A stretch of 40,705 bases of DNA from Planktothrix tepida PCC 9214 (GCF_900009145.1 NZ_LN889802.1:711068-751772), one strand, 5' to 3'. Positions 8,755 to 18,315 are shown, counted from the first letter of the stretch. The notes: a model not told the origin generated them from the sequence alone. Numbers and translations are program-made.

Positions 8755-8785
8755 TACAGAAATCTTAATTTGATAAGCTTCTGTA
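8755..8785 (+). promoter_or_regulatory. Stem-loop in the leader of the RRM gene
   Basis: TACAGAA (8755-8761) pairs with TTCTGTA (8779-8785), and inside it CTTA pairs with TAAG. This gives an 11-bp two-part stem in the leader. Related cyanobacterial rbp genes are cold-induced, and a temperature-sensitive leader is possible; that is inference. Confidence 0.35.
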
Positions 8786-8842
8786 GGGACGGGTATGTTG
8801 CCGAAATTGAATTTTGTCCGAGTTTAAGGTTGGAGTTATTCC

Positions 8843-9148
8843 ATGTCGATTTATGTCGGTAACTTAGCCTATGAGGTTACCTCTGGAGACCTAGAGCAAG
8901 TTTTTCAAGAATACGGTAAAGTCAGACGAGCCACTGTTCCTCAAGATAGAGAAACTGGGAAATCTCGTGGTTTTGGCTTTGTAGAAATGGTGAATGAAGC
9001 AGACGAAAACACTGCAATTGAGGCTCTCGATGGAGCAGAATGGATGGGGCGTCATCTGCGAGTCAACAAAGCAAGACCGCGTGAAGAGAATGAAGGCGGT
9101 GGCGGTAAGCGACAGTCACGGGGAGGCTATCGCAATAATTCTTATTAG
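8843..9148 (+). CDS. RRM-type RNA-binding protein (cyanobacterial Rbp)
   Basis: 101 aa with one RNA-recognition motif: RNP2 IYVGNL at residues 3-8 and RNP1 KSRGFGFVEM near residue 41, each with the aromatic residues that stack on RNA. The C-terminus is a short Gly/Arg tail (GGGGKRQSRGGYRNNSY) like the glycine-rich Rbp group. Family members bind mRNA or structured RNA and several are cold-inducible; some affect localisation of photosystem mRNAs. The gene has its own promoter and a hairpin after the stop. GGAG lies about ten bases before the ATG. Confidence 0.95.
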   Translation: MSIYVGNLAYEVTSGDLEQVFQEYGKVRRATVPQDRETGKSRGFGFVEMVNEADENTAIEALDGAEWMGRHLRVNKARPREENEGGGGKRQSRGGYRNNSY

Positions 9149-9172
9149 AACAGAAATTTAATTCCATCAATT

Positions 9173-9199
9173 ACGGGTTTTGCCAATGGTAAGACCCGT
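9173..9199 (+). terminator. Hairpin after the RRM gene
   Basis: ACGGGTTTTGCC (9173-9184), loop AAT, GGTAAGACCCGT (9188-9199): a 12-bp stem with two G-U pairs. Only a weak T tract (TATTAATTT) follows. Confidence 0.6.
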
Positions 9200-9304
9200 T
9201 ATTAATTTGGCAAAATAGAAAGAGTAATTGACAATAACAGTCGCGCCTGGGTCGTTAGGGCATCAACTGATGCTGAAACCGCGCGCAGAGAATTTTTTTC
9301 CTAC

Positions 9305-9332
9305 CTGTTCGGTGTTCCCTGTTCGGTGTTCC
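9305..9332. repeat. Two tandem 14-mers CTGTTCGGTGTTCC
   Basis: Two perfect 14-bp copies (2 x 7 bp) immediately upstream of the GTPase start; they contain GTTCC words related to the TGTTCCC heptamer used elsewhere in the window. Confidence 0.85.
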
Positions 9333-9349
9333 CTGCTATCTAACAAAAA

Positions 9350-10762
9350 ATGAATCTGGATGATGAACTGAATACAACGCTGCTGAGTTTTACTGACCTG
9401 CAAGCGGAATTAAATTTACGCCACGCTCAAGATGCCTTACGCGAGATTGTTGAGCATCTGGACTTAACCCCCACAGAACGAGAGGGTTTAGAACCCGATA
9501 TTGGGGGGTTGCAGAGGATGATGGATAAATTAGACCGTACCTCTGTACAAATTGCCGTTTTTGGCATGGTGGGACGGGGGAAATCTTCGGTTTTGAACGC
9601 TTTATTAGGTCAAGAGGTGTTTATTACTGGCCCCATTCATGGTGTCACTCAAACCACCCAAATGCAGGAATGGCAAGTCACTGAAAATTCTGCATCTCCC
9701 ATTCCGGCGGTTTCCTATCGGATTTCTCAAATTGAACTGATTGATACTCCAGGAATTGATGAAGTTGATGGCGAAACCCGTGAACAAATTGCTCGTCAGG
9801 TGGCACAACAAGCGGATTTATTATTATTTGTGATTGCGGGAGATATTACTCAAGTTGAATATGATGCCCTTTCTCAATTGCGGGAAGCGGGAAAACCGAT
9901 ATTATTAGTGTTTAATAAAATTGATCAATATCCAGAAGCTGACCGACAAGCAATTTATGAAAAAATTCGCGATGAACGAGTCAAAGAATTATTATCTCCT
10001 AATGAAATTGTAATGGCAGCCGCTTCTCCTTTAGTGGCGAAAGCGATTCGTCGTCCTGATGGAAGTTTAAGTGCTCAATTAACGAGGGGAGAACCTCAAA
10101 TTGAAGAATTAAAGCTAAAAATTTTAGAGGTTTTGGATCGGGAAGGGAAATCTTTAGTCGCTTTAAATACAATGTTATATGCGGGAGATGTGAATGAAAA
10201 ATTAGTGCAGCGAAAAATGGAAATTCGGGAACAAAGTGCTAACCGAGTGATTTGGAATGGAGTGATGACAAAATCCATTGCGATCGCCTTAAATCCCCTG
10301 ATGATGATTGATTTATTAAGTGGGGCGATGATTGATGTGGTTCTCATTTTAACCTTATCTAAACTCTATGGAATTTCCATGACTCAACAAGGTGCAGTTG
10401 AATTATTACAAAAAATTGCCTTAAGTATGGGAGGAATTACAGCCAGTGAATTGGTAGCAAATTTTGGCTTAAGTTCGTTAAAAAGTGTATTGGGATTAAC
10501 CGCACCCGTAACCGGGGGATTATCCTTAGTTCCCTATTTATCCGTCGCCATTCCCCAAGCTGCGATCGCAGGAGTCTCTTGTTATGCCATTGGACAGGTA
10601 ACAAAAGCTTATTTAGCTAATGGTGCATCCTGGGGAGAAGAAGGGCCGAAAGCTGTTGTTCAACATATTTTAGAAACCTTAGATGAAACTTCTATTTTGA
10701 ATCGAATTAAAGAAGAATTATGGAGCAAAATTAATGTTAAAAACAGAACTTTAGAACGTTAA
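9350..10762 (+). CDS. Era-like GTPase with C-terminal hydrophobic DUF697-type region
   Basis: 470 aa. Helical N-terminus (1-65), then a GTPase domain: G1 GMVGRGKSS at 72-80, a switch threonine in GVTQTT near 100, G3 DTPG at 132-135 and G4 NKID at 189-192. From about residue 290 come hydrophobic helices (AIALNPLMMIDLLSGAMIDVVLI and later VTGGLSLVPYLSVAIPQAAIAG) typical of DUF697/YcjF-like GTPases. It is probably membrane-associated. Family members are linked to membrane or stress processes, but the role in cyanobacteria is not known. No clear Shine-Dalgarno; a 14-mer tandem repeat ends 17 bases before the ATG. It is convergent with the next gene (5 bases between stops). Confidence 0.88.
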   Translation: MNLDDELNTTLLSFTDLQAELNLRHAQDALREIVEHLDLTPTEREGLEPDIGGLQRMMDKLDRTSVQIAVFGMVGRGKSSVLNALLGQEVFITGPIHGVTQTTQMQEWQVTENSASPIPAVSYRISQIELIDTPGIDEVDGETREQIARQVAQQADLLLFVIAGDITQVEYDALSQLREAGKPILLVFNKIDQYPEADRQAIYEKIRDERVKELLSPNEIVMAAASPLVAKAIRRPDGSLSAQLTRGEPQIEELKLKILEVLDREGKSLVALNTMLYAGDVNEKLVQRKMEIREQSANRVIWNGVMTKSIAIALNPLMMIDLLSGAMIDVVLILTLSKLYGISMTQQGAVELLQKIALSMGGITASELVANFGLSSLKSVLGLTAPVTGGLSLVPYLSVAIPQAAIAGVSCYAIGQVTKAYLANGASWGEEGPKAVVQHILETLDETSILNRIKEELWSKINVKNRTLER

Positions 10763-10767
10763 TTTTT

Positions 10768-11292
10768 TTAGGTGTTATTTTTAATTGATCTGTTAAACCT
10801 TTTTAGCTTTAGATATTTTTGGAAATCCTCTCCTGCTTCCCTAATATCTGCATCTTCATGCTTTAAAGCTCGTTTAACTAGCCTTTCAGTGAGGTGATCG
10901 TCAATATTAATATACAGTTCTAACAACCGTCTATATTCTTCATCCGCACCATCAGCTAACACCTCTTCAGCACCATTTTCAATATTGTTTAACAACCAAC
11001 TTTTCGGTAGAGAAAGAATAACTTCTCGGCAGAGTTCAATATCCGAATGAGAAACACTAGCTAAAGCCACCAAATCATTGAATAAATGCTGACGTTCTGG
11101 TAAAGTAAGGTAAAAAAGCAATCGCAATGCAGTCCCTCTTTCTCTAGGATTTTGTAATGCTTTTTGCAGCATTTCTACTCTGTCTGTACAACTGTTCAGA
11201 AAGGCTTGACGGCTTTGGATATAATCCCATTCTCTAGTGACAACTAATTGCCACAAATCTATATTCTGAGAAGTTTGTTGTTGACTGAACAT
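10768..11292 (-). CDS. Hypothetical helical-repeat protein, 174 aa
   Basis: All-helical soluble protein. The leucine pattern and the sentence-like helices (ALQNPRERGTALRLLFYLTLPERQHLF; LVKRALKHEDADIREAGEDF) suggest HEAT/ARM-like repeats, but no named family is recognised. Acidic stretches surround residues 105-120. ATG 11292 is the first start in a clean frame. It is convergent with the GTPase gene, five bases apart, and tandem with por, which lies upstream on the same strand with a 76-base gap. It might be transcribed with por, or be an adaptor or immunity-type protein; both are guesses. Confidence 0.65.
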   Translation of the reverse strand: MFSQQQTSQNIDLWQLVVTREWDYIQSRQAFLNSCTDRVEMLQKALQNPRERGTALRLLFYLTLPERQHLFNDLVALASVSHSDIELCREVILSLPKSWLLNNIENGAEEVLADGADEEYRRLLELYINIDDHLTERLVKRALKHEDADIREAGEDFQKYLKLKRFNRSIKNNT

Positions 11293-11368
11293 AACCTCTA
11301 TTAGATATTTCTCAACTAAGCGGATTGTTAACTATCTACTAAGAACAGCTAACAATCCAACTCAGGTT

Positions 11369-12334
<966 letters not shown>

Positions 12335-12390
12335 TTAACTCAATTGACCATCGTTGACTCTTTCTAGGATCTCATGTTTTATCACACTGA

Positions 12391-12558
12391 TTGACACTCC
12401 CCTACCTAAAGGCGAGGGGATTCTTCATTCATAGACTCAACCGCTGCGTATTGAGTTGTTTTCCCTTGTGCCTTGAACTCCAAAATCATCATTTGACGTG
12501 GAACCTCTAAGCCAAATAGTCTAACATAAAAAAGCCGCCCTATAAGGACGGGGCTTGT
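12391..12558 (-). mobile_element. IS200/IS605-like remnant: left end, tnpB start, right-end hairpin
   Basis: Read on the minus strand: a left-end imperfect palindrome around AAGCCCCGTCC and GGGCGGCTT (12531-12555), then a leader, the first codons of tnpB, then directly the right-end hairpin AATCCCCT/AGGGGA (12398-12421) ending GAGTGTCAA. Hairpins at both ends and no inverted terminal repeats fit the IS200/IS605 family. The internal deletion removes nearly all of tnpB, leaving about 170 bases, MITE-like. It sits between por and the histidine kinase. Confidence 0.75.
12406..12492 (-). pseudogene. tnpB: tnpB 5' remnant
   Basis: 28 codons starting MMILEFKAQGKTTQYAAV. This matches the conserved TnpB/OrfB N-terminus (M-x-x-LEFKA-x-GK-x-TQ) of cyanobacterial IS605-group elements. 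The frame then runs into the right-end hairpin and stops (TAG 12408-12406). None of the RuvC or zinc motifs remain, so it cannot encode a nuclease. Confidence 0.8.
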
Positions 12559-12634
12559 ACCCATTTTTTGGGGTCACTATTGTAGCGAGTCCTTCAGGAC
12601 TCAGAGTGATTCGATTGTGTTAAATGAATGGCTA

Positions 12635-14668
12635 TCAATCATTGTTTTCAATATAAGGAATGGTGAAATGGAACTGACTTCCTTGATTTTTCCCAGGGGA
12701 ATCTGCCCAAATTTCCCCTCCCCAACCATTAACAATTTGTTTGCCGATCGCTAATCCTAAGCCTGTTCCACCCACACTACGACGTAGAGAACCTTCTTCT
12801 TGATAAAAACGCTCAAATACCGCGTCTAGTCGATTCGGTTCGATTCCCCGTCCCGTGTCGGAAATTGTGACTTCGACCATTTGATCGCTATTACATTGAG
12901 CACTAATCGTGACTTTCCCATCAGGATTTGTAAATTTACAGGCATTATCTAATAGTTTAGACAGTAATTCTACTAACCATTCGCCATCGGCTTGAACTAA
13001 AGGTAAATCTGAGGGAACTTGGGTTTCAATTCTTGGGACTTCATGGGCTACATGATGGGTACGAATGCCGCTAATGGCTAAATCAATACATTCTTTCAAT
13101 CGTAATGATTCAGGATTCCAATCCACTCGACCGCTTTCTAAATGGGATAATTTTAAGAAATCTTGAACTAACTTTCTTAAGCGTTCAGCATCCTCTAAAG
13201 CTGTATCTAACATCACTTTTCGCATTTCCACAGGCATATCCGGCTCTTGATTTAAGGTTTCTAAACACACTAAAATCGTCGATAAAGGTGTTCTTAATTC
13301 ATGTCCGGTAATGGCAATTAAATTGCTGCGGGTGCGTTCTAAAGCTTCTAATTGTTGATTTAAGTCTTCTAAATTGGCGTAGGTTTCTGCTTGAATAATC
13401 GCGGCTCCTAATTGCGTTGCGATCGCATCTACCATCGATAAATCATCTTCTTGCCATAAAGAACGATTACAATTACATTGGTGCAGTTCCACCATGCCTA
13501 AAAGTTGACCCTGGTATAAAATTGGAATCATTAACCAGCCTTTAATTTGCCATTTTTGAGCAATCTTTGTTAAAGCTTCTTCGGACTTTGTTAAAACTAA
13601 TAGCGTTTTTTCGGCAGCTTCATTAGCTTGATTGATTTTGGTAAAATTATTTTTATTGATGTCATTAATATAAATTCGTTCTTGCCCTTTAACAACTTCT
13701 TGAAATAAAGGATTTTCTCGCAAAATCCAGGTTTTTCCTATCAGAGAAATCATATTATTACATAAATATTCATTTGAAATTTTAACGGAATTATCTGTTG
13801 CTTTGCAGCGATAAATTAAACAACGACAAGCTCCCATTGCTTCCCCTAATTCTTGGGTTGCCACTTTGATCACTTCTTGAGGATTCAAAGATTGCCGAAT
13901 AGTAGCGGTAATCGAATTAACTAAACGTTCCTTTCGTTCTTTAGCGGCTAAGGAACGATAGACCCGTAACAGTTTATGTTGACCCGCTTGTAAATAAGTC
14001 ACTAAACGATAAGCAAAGGGATCATTAAGAGAAGAACAATCTTGAGAAATCGAATTAGATTTGCTCCGAGTTGTTGTTTTTTTGCCTTTTCGAGTTCCTA
14101 AACGAATCCCAAAACTACTAAACCCTTGTTCTACCTTTTCTGTTAATTCAGGGCGGTAATGTAAAATGCGTTCAAACAGCAATTCTGCAACTTTAATACA
14201 GACTTGACGATCTGATGTCCAAATCCCTTCAAAGGGACGAGCTTGATCCATTAATAACTGTTCTGGCATCTGGGAATTTTGAACTAAATCTTCTCGTTCA
14301 ATACAGACTAAACAGGTTGAATAATATTGTCCTAAAACCAATAAATTCCATTCTTGACGCAGTTGATCTTCTGGGTTAAACGCCACTGTTTCATGATGGT
14401 CAGAAGAGTTTGTAAAGGCTGTTTCTGAAGCCGCCATCACATAGACTTGGGGTGTGATTTCAGAAATTCTGCGGTAACGGTGAGCTTCTTGACGATAAAA
14501 TCGTTCCTGTTGAAAGGTCGCAATTACCAGAGGTTGGTCAGATCCCGCCAAAACTTGATCCTCCATCGCATGAGATAGAGCCGTTAAAGAGGATTTAAAA
14601 TAAATTTGGGGCTTTAAACTGGGCAGGAACTGCACCAATTCTGTTAGTACCGAGGTCGAGATACTCAT
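12635..14668 (-). CDS. DICT-GAF sensor histidine kinase
   Basis: 677-aa soluble sensor. Residues 1-170 match the DICT domain found in cyanobacterial two-component and diguanylate cyclase proteins (QPLVIATFQQERFYR; QVYVMAA; WNLLVLGQYYSTCLVC; RPFEGIWTSD). A GAF domain follows (about 255-430, with ACRCLIYR and WLMIPILYQGQLLGMVELHQ), then a coiled coil and the dimerisation helix with phospho-acceptor His near 456 (ITGHELRTPLST), N-box LLDNACKFT, G1 DTGRGI, F-box, and G2 GGTGLGLAI. The kinase is complete. DICT is thought to interact with GAF or light-input domains. The GAF lacks an obvious bilin-binding Cys-His pair, so a photoreceptor role is not shown. No response regulator is adjacent. Confidence 0.92.
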   Translation of the reverse strand: MSISTSVLTELVQFLPSLKPQIYFKSSLTALSHAMEDQVLAGSDQPLVIATFQQERFYRQEAHRYRRISEITPQVYVMAASETAFTNSSDHHETVAFNPEDQLRQEWNLLVLGQYYSTCLVCIEREDLVQNSQMPEQLLMDQARPFEGIWTSDRQVCIKVAELLFERILHYRPELTEKVEQGFSSFGIRLGTRKGKKTTTRSKSNSISQDCSSLNDPFAYRLVTYLQAGQHKLLRVYRSLAAKERKERLVNSITATIRQSLNPQEVIKVATQELGEAMGACRCLIYRCKATDNSVKISNEYLCNNMISLIGKTWILRENPLFQEVVKGQERIYINDINKNNFTKINQANEAAEKTLLVLTKSEEALTKIAQKWQIKGWLMIPILYQGQLLGMVELHQCNCNRSLWQEDDLSMVDAIATQLGAAIIQAETYANLEDLNQQLEALERTRSNLIAITGHELRTPLSTILVCLETLNQEPDMPVEMRKVMLDTALEDAERLRKLVQDFLKLSHLESGRVDWNPESLRLKECIDLAISGIRTHHVAHEVPRIETQVPSDLPLVQADGEWLVELLSKLLDNACKFTNPDGKVTISAQCNSDQMVEVTISDTGRGIEPNRLDAVFERFYQEEGSLRRSVGGTGLGLAIGKQIVNGWGGEIWADSPGKNQGSQFHFTIPYIENND

Positions 14669-14793
14669 CTAGGGTGTCTTCGTTCAGTAAAATTGGGATG
14701 AACGGCTTGTCTTGACTTTGATGCTGATGGAGTTAGATTTACCCATTTTAGTAGCAAGTTTAGCAGGTTTAGCATTCCTCCCCGTCTTTAATA

Positions 14794-14826
14794 GAAAAAA
14801 TTAGCTGTCAGCTTCCGCTAACAGCT
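14794..14826 (-). terminator. Rho-independent terminator of the DUF4912 gene
   Basis: On the minus strand AGCTGTTAGC, loop GGAA, GCTGACAGCT, then AATTTTTTCT. A near-perfect 10-bp stem with a T tract, 28 bases after the stop of the DUF4912 gene. Confidence 0.85.
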
Positions 14827-14853
14827 TGTTCAATGTCCCAAATGATGAGAGTT

Positions 14854-16899
14854 TTAGAGTCTAAACTGGGTTTTTCCTCTGAGGTCTTTGTTCCAAGGAA
14901 CATTAATGAATTGATCATTTTCCCAGTCCGTTGGATAAATGGGGGGAATGCGAATATGATTAGAGCGAACCAGGACTAACCAACGTCCATCTCTCGTCAG
15001 ATAACCCAATTCCGCAATATAATCGCGATCGCTCATGGAAATGGGAACATACCATTCTCGTGTTATTTCATCACATTCATATTCTTGCATGGACAAGGGT
15101 GGCTGAGTGTCCATATCAATAGCAGTAACATCATAAACCCGCAGCAGCAGATAAATTCCGCCTTGCTGACGTAAATATTCTTTATGTTCGTTGGGAACAT
15201 CCCAATAAGCATAAGCCCAATTGGGGTCACGGGGAAGCAGGAAAATCTGACTCTGACCATAACCATCGGGTAATGCTGGGAGTCCTTGGTCTACATCCGC
15301 AAGGGAGGGTTCAAATGTAATCTCTTTTCCGAGGTTAAATTTAGTGGCTGCTACATCCGCTTCTGAACGAACATCTTGATGGGCTACTCCTAATTCTATT
15401 TCTTCGGGTTCAGTTTTTGCGAGTTCAGAAACCGATAATTCTGGTTCTATTAACTCCTCATCAACCGTTGCAATTGTTGGAGATTCTTCCTCAATATCCG
15501 GTTCTACAATAGCGGGTTCTGTTGCAATATTAGGTTCTGTTTCTAATATTGGGGAAACCGATAATTCCGGTTTGATTAAATCCTCATCAACCGTTGCAAT
15601 TGTTGGAAGTTCTTCCTCAATATCTGATTCTACAATATCTGATTCTGTTGCAATATTAGGTTCTGTTTCTAATATTGGGGAAACCGATAATTCCGGTTTG
15701 ATTAAATCCTCATCAACCGTTGCAATTGTTGGAGGTTCTTCCTCAATATCCGATTCTACAATAGCTGGTTCAGTGGGGATATCAGACTCAGTTTCTACTA
15801 TTTCAAAAACTGATAATTCTGGTTCTATTAACTCCTCATCAACCGTTGCAATTATTGGAGGTTCTTCCTCAATATCCGATTCTACAATAGTAGATTCAGT
15901 GGGGATATTCGGTTCAGTTTCTACTATTTCAAAAACTGATAATTCTGGTTCTATTAATTCCTCACCAACCGTTGCAATTATTGAAGGTTCTTCCTCAATA
16001 TCCGATTCTACAATAGCAGGTTCTGTTGGGATATTGGGTTCTGTTTCTAATATTGGGGAAACCAAGAGTTCCGACTCTGTTAGTTTCTCAATGGGTGCTT
16101 TTGTCGTCAAAAATTCTGCGATTACGGCTTCAGCTTCACTCTCATCAATTTCTGCAATTAATACCGCTTCTGCAACTTGCTGAATTGCCCTATCTTCCAT
16201 AGAAGCAAATTCTTTTTCAGTCTGATTATGTTTTTTAAGAACAGTACGAGGAGTAGAAACAGAAGAAACAATAGGAGAAAAGGAGGTTTTCAGGGATTCT
16301 GTTGTAGACTCGTTTAACTCCATTCCTCCCACTAATACTGGACTAGAAGGAGTCTGATGTTGCTTCCTAGAAATATCAGATTCTGTAGATAATACAGGAG
16401 TAATAGACTCCTTAGATTGTTTATCCCCAGACTTAGAACGTTGAGTTTTAAATTGTAACCCCAGCCAAAATCCTAAAACCGGAATCATCGGTAGTAACCA
16501 CCATAACCAACTTGGGATTTCTCCTTCCGTTGCAGGAACCGTTGCTTGCTGCACTTGGGAAGATTGGCTAACGACACTATTCTTTTTTGTTCTAGGTGGA
16601 AGTGGAGACGAATCAAGCTGGCTCAACAGGATGGGTTGTTGAGAACTCAGGGCTACCTCAGATTTTGACATAGGTTTCAGCTTGACATCCCATTCATCCT
16701 GACTACTCAAGGGTTGTCGCTCAATATTAAGCTTCCTAACTTGTTTTGAGGATAGCAAGGACGACTCTGAAAGCGTAGTAGAATCCGCTACACTGGTATT
16801 AGAAGGCCATCGAGAGGCTGCCCAGGCAACGGGACTTGTCGCTATTGATAACAATAACGTTAAGGTCACTATCGATGTATCTTTTTTATTTAACAACAT
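14854..16899 (-). CDS. DUF4912 protein with signal peptide, membrane anchor and 42-residue acidic repeats
   Basis: 681 aa. N-terminal signal-like segment (TLTLLLSIATSPVAWAA, cleavage near 27), a low-complexity Ser/Lys region, one membrane helix PSWLWWLLPMIPVLGFWLGL at about 128-150, then a basic/Ser linker. Residues about 275-500 hold acidic 42-residue repeats (VESDIEEE...LSVFEIVETEP...IPTE). The C-terminus (about 540-665) is DUF4912: IFLLPRDPNWAYAYWDVP, LLRVYDVT, YVPISMSDRDYIAELGYL, WLVLVRSNHIRIP. DUF4912 is widespread in cyanobacteria and some Firmicutes, of unknown function. The long acidic region may be a flexible spacer. It has its own terminator. The long plus-strand frame opposite the repeats is a shadow. 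Confidence 0.85.
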   Translation of the reverse strand: MLLNKKDTSIVTLTLLLSIATSPVAWAASRWPSNTSVADSTTLSESSLLSSKQVRKLNIERQPLSSQDEWDVKLKPMSKSEVALSSQQPILLSQLDSSPLPPRTKKNSVVSQSSQVQQATVPATEGEIPSWLWWLLPMIPVLGFWLGLQFKTQRSKSGDKQSKESITPVLSTESDISRKQHQTPSSPVLVGGMELNESTTESLKTSFSPIVSSVSTPRTVLKKHNQTEKEFASMEDRAIQQVAEAVLIAEIDESEAEAVIAEFLTTKAPIEKLTESELLVSPILETEPNIPTEPAIVESDIEEEPSIIATVGEELIEPELSVFEIVETEPNIPTESTIVESDIEEEPPIIATVDEELIEPELSVFEIVETESDIPTEPAIVESDIEEEPPTIATVDEDLIKPELSVSPILETEPNIATESDIVESDIEEELPTIATVDEDLIKPELSVSPILETEPNIATEPAIVEPDIEEESPTIATVDEELIEPELSVSELAKTEPEEIELGVAHQDVRSEADVAATKFNLGKEITFEPSLADVDQGLPALPDGYGQSQIFLLPRDPNWAYAYWDVPNEHKEYLRQQGGIYLLLRVYDVTAIDMDTQPPLSMQEYECDEITREWYVPISMSDRDYIAELGYLTRDGRWLVLVRSNHIRIPPIYPTDWENDQFINVPWNKDLRGKTQFRL
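15400..16074 (-). repeat. 126-bp in-frame tandem repeat array in the DUF4912 gene
   Basis: Four full copies in exact 126-bp register start on the minus strand at 16011, 15885, 15759 and 15633, with partial copies on each side (16012-16074 and 15507 to about 15400). Each encodes 42 residues beginning VE(S/P)DIEEE. Adjacent copies differ by few substitutions, and two sub-types exist (…SVFEIVETE and …SVSPILETE), pointing to repeated unequal exchange. Confidence 0.93.
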
Positions 16900-17254
16900 A
16901 GATAGAATCGCAAGCTGATAATCCCTAATTTAACTAAAAATTATAGTTGAATAACAATATTTAAGCTTAATCGATCAGAAAATTGAAGCATCGCAAGGTA
17001 TATGCCCAGGGGAACTAGAGGCGAACAGGTGAAAGTTGTCTATTCCCTTCTAAATTTTAACCGATTAGAAGTCACTTTCATCCCATTGCCTGATTAAAAA
17101 ATCCCCCCTTGATTTTCATTCCATTAATAGGGGGAATTAAATTGTGTAAAAATAGATTGTTTTTCCAGGCTAACAATGATAAGTTTTTGTAAAATTTTCA
17201 CGATTTATAATCAATTGTCAACCCTATTCTTAATTCTAAAGTTCTTTATTTTTT
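16900..17254. other. Intergenic with one AATCCCCC/GGGGGAATT inverted repeat
   Basis: 355 bases with no ORF. AATCCCCCCT (17100-17109) and AGGGGGAATT (17129-17138) form a hairpin with a loop of about 20 nt, either a dispersed repeat or a bidirectional terminator. The rest is AT-rich with no promoter I would defend. Confidence 0.5.
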
Positions 17255-17566
17255 CTAATCTTCATCCCGAATATCATCGATTGAACCCGGAGAAGATTTA
17301 TATAAATTATCTAATTGATTTCGAGCATCTTGAACCGACAAGGAACGCATGACTAACAACGGTTCATTAATTAAATTTCCGGCTTCATCCAGCAGTTCTG
17401 GATGGAGAATTTTTTGCATCCGTCCTGAGTTCATTGACCCGCCATAATTGCGAGAATCTGGAAGCTTTTGGGATTCCATTCCTACGGTTAAAAGACTATG
17501 AATTAAATTACGAACAGCCAGAAACGCTATAACGGTAAAAGCCAGAATGTAAACTAAGTGTAGCAT
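17255..17566 (-). CDS. DUF2973 family protein
   Basis: 103 aa. The N-terminal membrane helix MLHLVYILAFTVIAFLAVRNLI, then a conserved soluble part (HPELLDEAGNLINEPLLVMRSLSVQDARNQLDNLYKSSP) match DUF2973, a family confined to cyanobacteria. It is therefore a small single-pass membrane protein; function unknown. It is commonly near DUF2605, and that gene is the next one upstream on the same strand, 300 bases away. Confidence 0.88.
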   Translation of the reverse strand: MLHLVYILAFTVIAFLAVRNLIHSLLTVGMESQKLPDSRNYGGSMNSGRMQKILHPELLDEAGNLINEPLLVMRSLSVQDARNQLDNLYKSSPGSIDDIRDED

Positions 17567-17870
17567 TGTTATCTCCTTAAGGGTAGGGGGTTTTCGGTTA
17601 ATCGAACACCATTTTTATGTCAGAAAGGATTTTTATCTTAAAGGTTTAGCCGGAGTCCGTTGAGAAGTTCCTGTCCCTAATTTTGACATATTCTAGCCAG
17701 GAGTCAAACCTTTTTATTGAACTAGAATAATCAATGTTCTACTGAGGATAGAGCTTAAGGGGAGAAACTTCTGTAAACTATTTATCGGATTGATTCGGAT
17801 TAATTCACCGAAAATAAAAATTGCATTTGTCCCAATCAAACTTGTTTTTCCTGGTATTCAGCCTTTAAAC
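17567..17870. other. Intergenic, nothing recognised
   Basis: 304 bases between the two minus-strand genes. AT-rich with no long inverted repeat or ORF. It could hold a separate promoter for DUF2973, but no box is convincing. Confidence 0.4.
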
Positions 17871-18203
17871 TTAATTTTTAGCTGGGTTAGCCTGTTCGAT
17901 GCGAAATCGCGTGGCAACTTGCCAACATTCTGTTAAAAGTTGATGCCAAGGTATTAATACTGCCATTTCAATTCCAACTTGTCCCCCCGTTGCCTGAAAC
18001 AACGTTTTAGCAACTCTCACCTCTCGTTGCACTTCTGTAACCCGGTACAGGAGGTCAGACTGTTGTGACGGAGTTAAAAAGGACATCTCTTCAGTTTCTA
18101 AAAGATGCTGTGACCGTTGAAACCAGTATTCCAAATCCTCCAGCAACGGTTCTAATATCGCTTTGAGGAGGTCTGATTCTTCGGGCAAGTTGGGACTGAT
18201 CAT
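17871..18203 (-). CDS. DUF2605 family protein
   Basis: 110 aa, soluble and helical, with LLKAILEPLLEDLEYWFQRSQHLLE and TEVQREVRVAKTLFQATGGQVGIEMAVLIPWHQLLTECW. This matches DUF2605, a cyanobacteria-only family. With DUF2973 next to it, the pair is conserved in many cyanobacteria and may act together at a membrane; this is inference. It diverges from thrS, 208 bases away. Confidence 0.85.
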   Translation of the reverse strand: MISPNLPEESDLLKAILEPLLEDLEYWFQRSQHLLETEEMSFLTPSQQSDLLYRVTEVQREVRVAKTLFQATGGQVGIEMAVLIPWHQLLTECWQVATRFRIEQANPAKN

Positions 18204-18294
18204 GGATTGTTTGATGAAGACTTGACTTAAAACAATATTAACACTCTTTACAATTCTTAATATTTTTCTTAACGAAAGTTTTAGGAGTTATGTG

Positions 18295-18315
18295 GAACAG
18301 GCATCTTGCCTGTTC
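18295..18315. repeat. Perfect hairpin GAACAGGCA-TCT-TGCCTGTTC
   Basis: A 9-bp perfect palindrome with a 3-nt loop, of the kind dispersed in cyanobacterial intergenic regions. It lies 97 bases before the thrS start, and could be in its leader. A short tandem GTCAACC array (18329-18349, three units) follows. Confidence 0.7.

Noticed and set aside
15572-16183. Plus-strand 203-aa frame rich in Ser, Ile and Val
   Set aside because: It lies opposite the 126-bp repeats of the DUF4912 gene, and its sequence is a periodic shadow of those repeats with no start signal.
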